The notes beneath the pieces were generated by a model. That model did not search any database and was not told the DNA's origin. It saw only the letters and a list, made by a program, of their open reading frames with translations. Positions 60,201 through 64,000 of a stretch of 64,000 nt of DNA are shown piece after piece. Position 1 is the stretch's first letter, and the number at the start of each line of letters is the position of its first letter. The position numbers and the translations under genes were made by a program. Source of the DNA: Arachnia rubra (lineage in GTDB: Bacteria > Actinomycetota > Actinomycetes > Propionibacteriales > Propionibacteriaceae); NCBI RefSeq assembly GCF_019973735.1, contig NZ_AP024463.1, positions 62,001 to 126,000 of the forward strand, given 5' to 3'.

Positions 60201-61917
60201 CCAGGACCCCGAAGCCCTGCGTGCTCGGCTCAAGTCGTGCAGTTTAGTGGCCTCCGGTGTGATCACAGTGACGACCTGGGCCCCAGTAGAAAGCCCCGGG
60301 CGCGTCCTCTGGTCCCTCGTGTGCCTCCTGCGCGCGATCGATATCTTGCCCAACGCCCGGCTCTGGGCTATCACCAGCGGCGTCCATCCCGAGGCTGGTG
60401 CCGCCGCCGAGCAGGTGGCGCTCGCCCACGCTGTGTGGGGTCTGGGCCGCGTTGCCGCGCTCGAGGCGCCGTCGCGCTGGGGCGGACTTGTGGACGTGAC
60501 CGCGGACGCCAGCTCTGAGGACCTGGCTGGGCTGGCCGAGGTCCTCGGCTCGTTCGAGGACCAGGTTGCTTTGACCCGACGTGGTCTAGTGGCCCGCCGG
60601 ATCGAAAGCCGCGCTGGCGAGCACCGGGGGAGGTTCTGGGACCTTTCTGGCACGGCCCTGATCGTCGGCGGAACCGGCGCGATCGGACGCCAGGTGGCAC
60701 GCTGGCTGTCCCAGCAGGGAGTCTCCCGGATCGTGACGCTGTCGCGGCGAGGCCCCGACGCCCCCGCGGCAGCCGACCTGATCGCCGAGCTTGCCGAACT
60801 CGGCACGGTGGTGGAATGCGTGTCTGGTGATGCCGGGGATGTAAACCTCCTGACGCATGTCCTTGAAGCTGAGCGTGCCGCCGGGCATCCGATCACCAGC
60901 GCCTGGCATCTCGCAGGCGGAGGCACTCTGGACTGCCTTGACGACGTCACCCCTGAGGCATTCGAGGTCACCTTGCACGCGAAGGTGGCTGGCGCCCAGG
61001 CTCTTCACGCGTCGCTGACGGATCCGACAGTGCCTTTGGTGTTGTTCTCGTCGATTTCGGCGGCCTGGGGGAGCGCGGAGCACGGCGCCTATTCTGCAGC
61101 CAACGCGTGGCTCGACGGCCTGGCCGCAGCCCGCCAGGCCCAGGGCCTCCCGAGCATCTCGCTCGGGTGGGGTATCTGGGATCCCCGCCACGGAGGCGGG
61201 ATGGCGGATAACCTCGCTGAGGAGCTCCTCAGCGGACGCGGTGTCCCGTTCATGGACCCGACAACGGCGCTCGAAGCCTTGCGCGACGTCCTCTCTGACG
61301 GAGAGCCCCATGAGATCCTGGCCCGCGTCGAGTGGGAACGTTTCGTGCCTGTTTTCAGTGCTCAGCGTTCCTGCCCTCTCCTCGAGGACTTCGCCGAGGG
61401 AACCGATGATGCGGCGCTTGCTGGGTCGACAAATGACGTTCGCGACCAGCTTTCGCGGCTGCCCAGGGACCAAGCACTACCCCGTCTGCGGCGCGTCCTG
61501 GGTGAACAGGTGGCTGCCGTCTTGAAACTCACCTCCACCGAACTCGATCCTCAGCGGCCCTTCCGCGAGCTCGGTTTTGATTCCCTCACTGCGGTGGAGC
61601 TGCGCAAGCGCCTTCAAGAGGTGCTCGGCGTTCGACTTCCCGTGACCCTGGTGTTTGACCATCCGACGCCCGCGCGGCTCGTGGAGGAGTTGCTCACCTT
61701 GACGGTTCCTGATCTGGACGACGCTGGCTCTGGTGCGGCCAATCCGGAGGTGCAGCGCATCCTCACCCTGCTGTCCGCATATTCGCCTGAGACCATCCGC
61801 GCTCTTGATGTCTATAACACTGTCACGCGGCTCCTTGCCGCCACCCCTGAACCGGCGACCGACATCGACGACCTGGACGCTGCCGCCCTCATACAACACG
61901 CTTTCGCCTCTGCCTGA
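57253..61917 (+). CDS. Type I polyketide synthase module 4 (KS-AT-KR-ACP)
   Basis: Protein of 1,554 residues. The docking coiled coil is at 1-38. The KS has Cys212 in D-T-M-C-S-S-S, where Met replaces the usual Ala. AT about 568-870 has G-H-S-Q-G-E and Y-A-S-H near 759, for methylmalonyl. KR near 1136-1300 has G-G-T-G-A-I-G, Ser, Tyr near 1279 and Asn, with Trp eight residues before Tyr and no LDD, so an A-type alcohol is expected. ACP Ser near 1444 is in G-F-D-S-L, followed by a docking tail. The frame is open upstream, but the ATG at 57253 has GAGGAG in place and lies 19 bp after the previous stop. Confidence 0.94.
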   Translation: MTDRHATDTETKLRAYLERAMGDLKATRAALADRERRDSEPVAIISMACRLPEGLDTPEAFWEALVDGRDLMGSMPSDRGWSPSALFDPSGERPFSTYTTAGSFLQDVAGFDAEFFGISPREAAAMDPQQRLLLEVTWEAIERARIAPSALRGSDTGIFLGATTFDYGRMIHDFPADAEGNLMLGRSGAVAAGRISYLMDWHGPAVTLDTMCSSSLVALHEACTALRSGDCEMAVVAGTAVLSTPEGYTEFSRQRGLARDGRCKAFSDDADGTGWAEAVGVVVAERLSDALSKGHPVLAVVRGSAVNQDGASNGLTAPSGPAQERLIRKALKAARLDAARIDMIEAHGTGTLLGDPIEAQALLSTYGSQRAAGKPAWLGSSKSNLGHAASAAGVIGVIKVVMAMRHRLMPRTIHVSQPTTKVDWSAGGVELLTENRSWLTDGAPRRAAVSAFGASGTNAHVILEEADAPAKEFTDRPKEVLGHILSLSGRSEPALRTQAERLAALVRSGAACADVAASLSASRARMTNNASVTGQDTDGVLEALDALAQGLPSRNVNLGRTLRPRPRIAFVFPGQGSQWMGMARGLLASSPAFEREMQRCDRVVRAAVGWSVLDLISSDDDAWLHHVDRVQISLFTVMVSLAGLWGAVGVHPDVVVGHSQGEIAAAVVAGAITLDEGVRIVQERCVAISQLMPGGGMLAIAAPADELRDRLGEPRWEGLYLAVDNGPSSCVVAGDFGKLQSFIVDLDQAGIWSRAVQVDYASHTPAMRSLSDRLAAALEWVSPTSCEIAFHSCVTAARQEGSSLDASYWVSNLCEPVRFGETVARLMDDGPVVFVEVSPHPVLCEALEGIIGDRVGEAVPSLHRGEGDADDFLRSVGRLTCTGLEVDWSALTGPAKLVDLPTYAFQHQHYWLMPDHSVRRSGAPAQELRYGVTWRPTCVVDSAEGDWIIVTDARRVDRAETVRDALGRRGVQARILRVEADEVQDPEALRARLKSCSLVASGVITVTTWAPVESPGRVLWSLVCLLRAIDILPNARLWAITSGVHPEAGAAAEQVALAHAVWGLGRVAALEAPSRWGGLVDVTADASSEDLAGLAEVLGSFEDQVALTRRGLVARRIESRAGEHRGRFWDLSGTALIVGGTGAIGRQVARWLSQQGVSRIVTLSRRGPDAPAAADLIAELAELGTVVECVSGDAGDVNLLTHVLEAERAAGHPITSAWHLAGGGTLDCLDDVTPEAFEVTLHAKVAGAQALHASLTDPTVPLVLFSSISAAWGSAEHGAYSAANAWLDGLAAARQAQGLPSISLGWGIWDPRHGGGMADNLAEELLSGRGVPFMDPTTALEALRDVLSDGEPHEILARVEWERFVPVFSAQRSCPLLEDFAEGTDDAALAGSTNDVRDQLSRLPRDQALPRLRRVLGEQVAAVLKLTSTELDPQRPFRELGFDSLTAVELRKRLQEVLGVRLPVTLVFDHPTPARLVEELLTLTVPDLDDAGSGAANPEVQRILTLLSAYSPETIRALDVYNTVTRLLAATPEPATDIDDLDAAALIQHAFASA

Positions 61918-61930
61918 CCAGTTGGAGCAC

Positions 61931-64000
61931 ATGATGAACGAGAACCAGATACTCGAAGCACTTCGCACCTCACTCAAGGACCGAGACCGTTTGAGCCAGT
62001 CCCTGCGGGCCGTCGAGGCAGCCCGGACTGAGCCCATCGCCGTCGTGTCGATGGGTTGCCGCTACCCTGGCGGCATCGCCTCCTCAGAGGACCTGTGGGA
62101 TGTGGTCTCGAACGGCCGCGACGTCACCGGGACGCTCCCCTCGGGCCGTGGATGGGACCTGTCCGGTGAGACCGACCTTCCGTTGCGGGGCGGCTTTCTG
62201 CGTGACGCGGATGCTTTCGACGCGGGCTTCTTCAACATGTCCCCGTACGAGGCGATGGCCACCGACCCCCAGCACAGACTCTTGCTGGAGGTCGCCTGGG
62301 AGACTCTCGAACGAGCGTGCATCAAGCCCGAGGATCTGGCCGAATCATCCACCGGGGTCTTCATCGGTTCTGCCTACCAAGGCTATGGTCAAGACTGGTA
62401 CGAGGCGCCCTCTGAGATCCAAGGTCCCCTCGTCGCTGGCATGTCCACGAGCATCATGTCTGGGCGCATCGCCTACGTGCTCGGGCTTCACGGACCTGCC
62501 CTCACCATCGACACCGCCTGCTCCTCTTCGCTTACCGCCGTCCACCTGGCCGTGGCATCCCTGCGATCAGGCGAGTGTGACCTAGCCTTCGCTGGTGGCG
62601 CCGCAGTCATGACTGCCCCCATCTCGCTGGTCGGGTTCGCCCGGCAAGACGGGGTGGCTCCCGATGGGCGTTGCAAGGCCTTCGGCGCGGATGCCGACGG
62701 CATGGGCCTCGGGGAGGGCGTCGGTCTGGTCCTACTCGAAAAACTCTCGCGTGCGCGAAGCGAAGGACACCCGGTCCTCGCCGTGATTCGCGGTTCCGCT
62801 GCCAACCAGGACGGCGCCTCCAATGGTATCTCCGCCCCCAGCGGCCCTGCCCAGCGCGAAGTGATCCAGGCGGCTCTCACCTCCAGCGGCCTGATTCCTA
62901 AACAGGTCGATGCCGTCGAGACGCACGGCACCGGCACCCGCCTGGGCGACCCCATTGAAGGTAACGCGCTCCTCGAAACCTACGGACAGGGACGCAGCGC
63001 CGAGCATCCGTTGTGGATCGGGTCGCTCAAGTCCAACATCGGGCACTCCCAGGCTGCTGCCGGCGTCGGCGGGCTCATCAAGTCGGTGGAGGCCCTGAGG
63101 CACAGCGAACTGCCGGCGAGCCTGCACTGTTGCCCACCCTCCCCATTCATTGACTGGGAGAGCGGTGGGGTCCGGCCGCTCGTCACCCCGCGCCCTCTGC
63201 CCGAACAGGAGGAACCGCACCGCATCGGAGTCTCGGCCTTCGGCCTGAGCGGCACCAACATTCACATGATCGTCGAACAAGCCCCGGCCGACCTGGGCGC
63301 AGCCGATGAGGTGGGCAAGCCCGCCCTCGGTGTGATGTTATGGCCGTTGTCTGCACGGAGCCCCCGCGCCCTCGCGCTGCAGGCAGGGCGTCTCGCGGCC
63401 TGGCTGAACAGCCACCCCGAGGCAGACGTGCGTGACATCGCCTGGACTCTCGCCGTGGCGCGCCAGCACCACGAGCATCGCGCCATCATCATCGGCGAGG
63501 GGCGCGATGATCTCCTCGCCGGGCTCGAAGGACTGAGCACCGGATCATCGACGGAGACCACGCTCGTTGGGCGTGTGCGTCCCGGATCGAACGAGCCGGT
63601 CTTCCTGTTCCCGGGTCAGGGCTCGCAGTTCGTCGGCATGGCCAAGCGCCTGTACCAGGAGTCGCCGGTCTTCGCGGCAGCGCTACGGGACTGCGGGGAC
63701 GCGCTGACCCCTTATGTCGACTGGGACCTCATCGACATCGTGCTGTCCGGCAGCGGCGACTGGCTCAGCCGGGTCGACGTCGTTCAGCCGACCCTGTGGG
63801 CTTCCATGGTGGCGCTCGCTCAGCTCTGGCGTCACCTCGGCTTAGCCCCCGGGGCAGTCGTGGGACACAGCCAGGGTGAGATTGCAGCCGCCGCGGTCGC
63901 CGGCCATCTCAGCCTCGAGGACGCCGCCCGTGTCGTCGCGCAGCGGGCGCAGATGCTCCGGTTGGTTTCTGGCCAGGGTGGCATGGTCTCAGTGCGAGCC
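61931..64000 (+). CDS. Type I polyketide synthase module 5, 3' end beyond window
   Basis: The first 690 codons of a further synthase, open at the right edge. The docking helix is at 1-34 (M-N-E-N-Q-I-L-E-A-L). KS about 35-450 has Cys197 in D-T-A-C-S-S-S and E-T-H-G-T-G-T, where Thr replaces the usual Ala. The AT begins near residue 557 (F-P-G-Q-G-S-Q) and has G-H-S-Q-G-E near 644. The specificity motif and any reductive domains are outside the window. Tandem ATG codons at 61931 and 61934 follow a GGAG site. It continues the operon 13 bp after the previous stop. Further modules between this one and the terminating protein at 27570 may lie outside. Confidence 0.92.
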   Translation, partial: MMNENQILEALRTSLKDRDRLSQSLRAVEAARTEPIAVVSMGCRYPGGIASSEDLWDVVSNGRDVTGTLPSGRGWDLSGETDLPLRGGFLRDADAFDAGFFNMSPYEAMATDPQHRLLLEVAWETLERACIKPEDLAESSTGVFIGSAYQGYGQDWYEAPSEIQGPLVAGMSTSIMSGRIAYVLGLHGPALTIDTACSSSLTAVHLAVASLRSGECDLAFAGGAAVMTAPISLVGFARQDGVAPDGRCKAFGADADGMGLGEGVGLVLLEKLSRARSEGHPVLAVIRGSAANQDGASNGISAPSGPAQREVIQAALTSSGLIPKQVDAVETHGTGTRLGDPIEGNALLETYGQGRSAEHPLWIGSLKSNIGHSQAAAGVGGLIKSVEALRHSELPASLHCCPPSPFIDWESGGVRPLVTPRPLPEQEEPHRIGVSAFGLSGTNIHMIVEQAPADLGAADEVGKPALGVMLWPLSARSPRALALQAGRLAAWLNSHPEADVRDIAWTLAVARQHHEHRAIIIGEGRDDLLAGLEGLSTGSSTETTLVGRVRPGSNEPVFLFPGQGSQFVGMAKRLYQESPVFAAALRDCGDALTPYVDWDLIDIVLSGSGDWLSRVDVVQPTLWASMVALAQLWRHLGLAPGAVVGHSQGEIAAAAVAGHLSLEDAARVVAQRAQMLRLVSGQGGMVSVRA

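Larger units (their letters stand above)
20869..64000. other. Glycosylated macrolide-type polyketide biosynthetic gene cluster (continues beyond window)
   Basis: The region contains a minus-strand amino-deoxysugar operon, an ABC exporter, six type I polyketide synthase genes (the last cut by the window), a type II thioesterase and a macrolide-type glycosyltransferase. Missing here and expected elsewhere are NDP-glucose synthesis, 4,6-dehydratase, sugar epimerase or N-methyltransferase, P450s and the remaining modules. The left border may include the histidine kinase at 18564. Confidence 0.85.

Noticed and set aside
1..64000. tRNA, rRNA, CRISPR arrays, phage genes or replication origin
   Set aside because: I found no cloverleaf ending in CCA, no regularly spaced repeats, no integrase and no DnaA box cluster.

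Overview
The window is high-GC actinobacterial chromosome. Coding is dense, starts are often GTG or ATG behind GGAGG-type sites, translation is frequently coupled (ATGA overlaps), and the iron operon has an IdeR/DtxR-like box. An assignment to Propionibacteriaceae or another host-associated actinobacterium is only a guess; no rRNA, tRNA or single-copy marker is present to fix it. I see no CRISPR array or tRNA.

Layout. (1) 1-6.1 kb is core-like: a membrane protein, a GNAT acetyltransferase, a 2-hydroxyacid dehydrogenase, and an iron-uptake block in which feoA and feoB sit between two NifU-like paralogues, one of which has lost its Cys pair. (2) 6.17-14.37 kb is an accessory segment bounded by two identical 157-bp direct repeats. 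It holds an orphan Phd-type antitoxin, a broken GNAT gene, and an AT-rich peptide locus: an 80-residue single-span peptide, an ABC ATPase, a membrane permease, a small membrane protein and an M50-like membrane protease. It also holds an ISL3-type insertion sequence with an 8-bp target duplication, a NarL/LuxR response regulator and an IS30-type element. (3) 14.4-16.8 kb has a divergent oxidoreductase/TetR pair with a palindromic operator and a four-span membrane protein. (4) 16.8-18.56 kb is mostly non-coding but carries a 58-residue secreted peptide gene with a strong ribosome binding site. (5) From 18.56 kb come a doubled histidine kinase, a minus-strand amino-deoxysugar operon (20.87-25.46 kb), and then one long plus-strand run to the window edge: ABC exporter, modular type I polyketide synthases, type II thioesterase and glycosyltransferase.

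How the polyketide genes work together. The KSQ-AT loading protein (40.5-43.1 kb) should decarboxylate malonyl to an acetyl starter. Its ACP lies in the next reading frame, together with modules 1 and 2. Single-module proteins for modules 3 (dead KR) and 4 follow, and module 5 runs off the end of the window. The chain-terminating protein (two KS-AT-DH-KR-ACP modules plus TE) is encoded first, at 27.6-38.5 kb, so gene order is not colinear with synthesis. The last two modules predict a 2,4-dienoate next to the lactone carbonyl. The 2,3-dehydratase, 3-aminotransferase and 4-ketoreductase predict a 3-amino-2,3,6-trideoxyhexose, which the macrolide-type glycosyltransferase would attach. The most likely product is an aminoglycosylated dienoate macrolide. 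Several AT domains have unusual specificity motifs, so the extender units are uncertain.

The two best candidates for undescribed biology are the peptide/ABC/M50-protease locus (7.3-10.7 kb) and the macrolide pathway itself, with its split loading module, atypical ATs and a metallo-beta-lactamase-fold protein that lacks most metal ligands.
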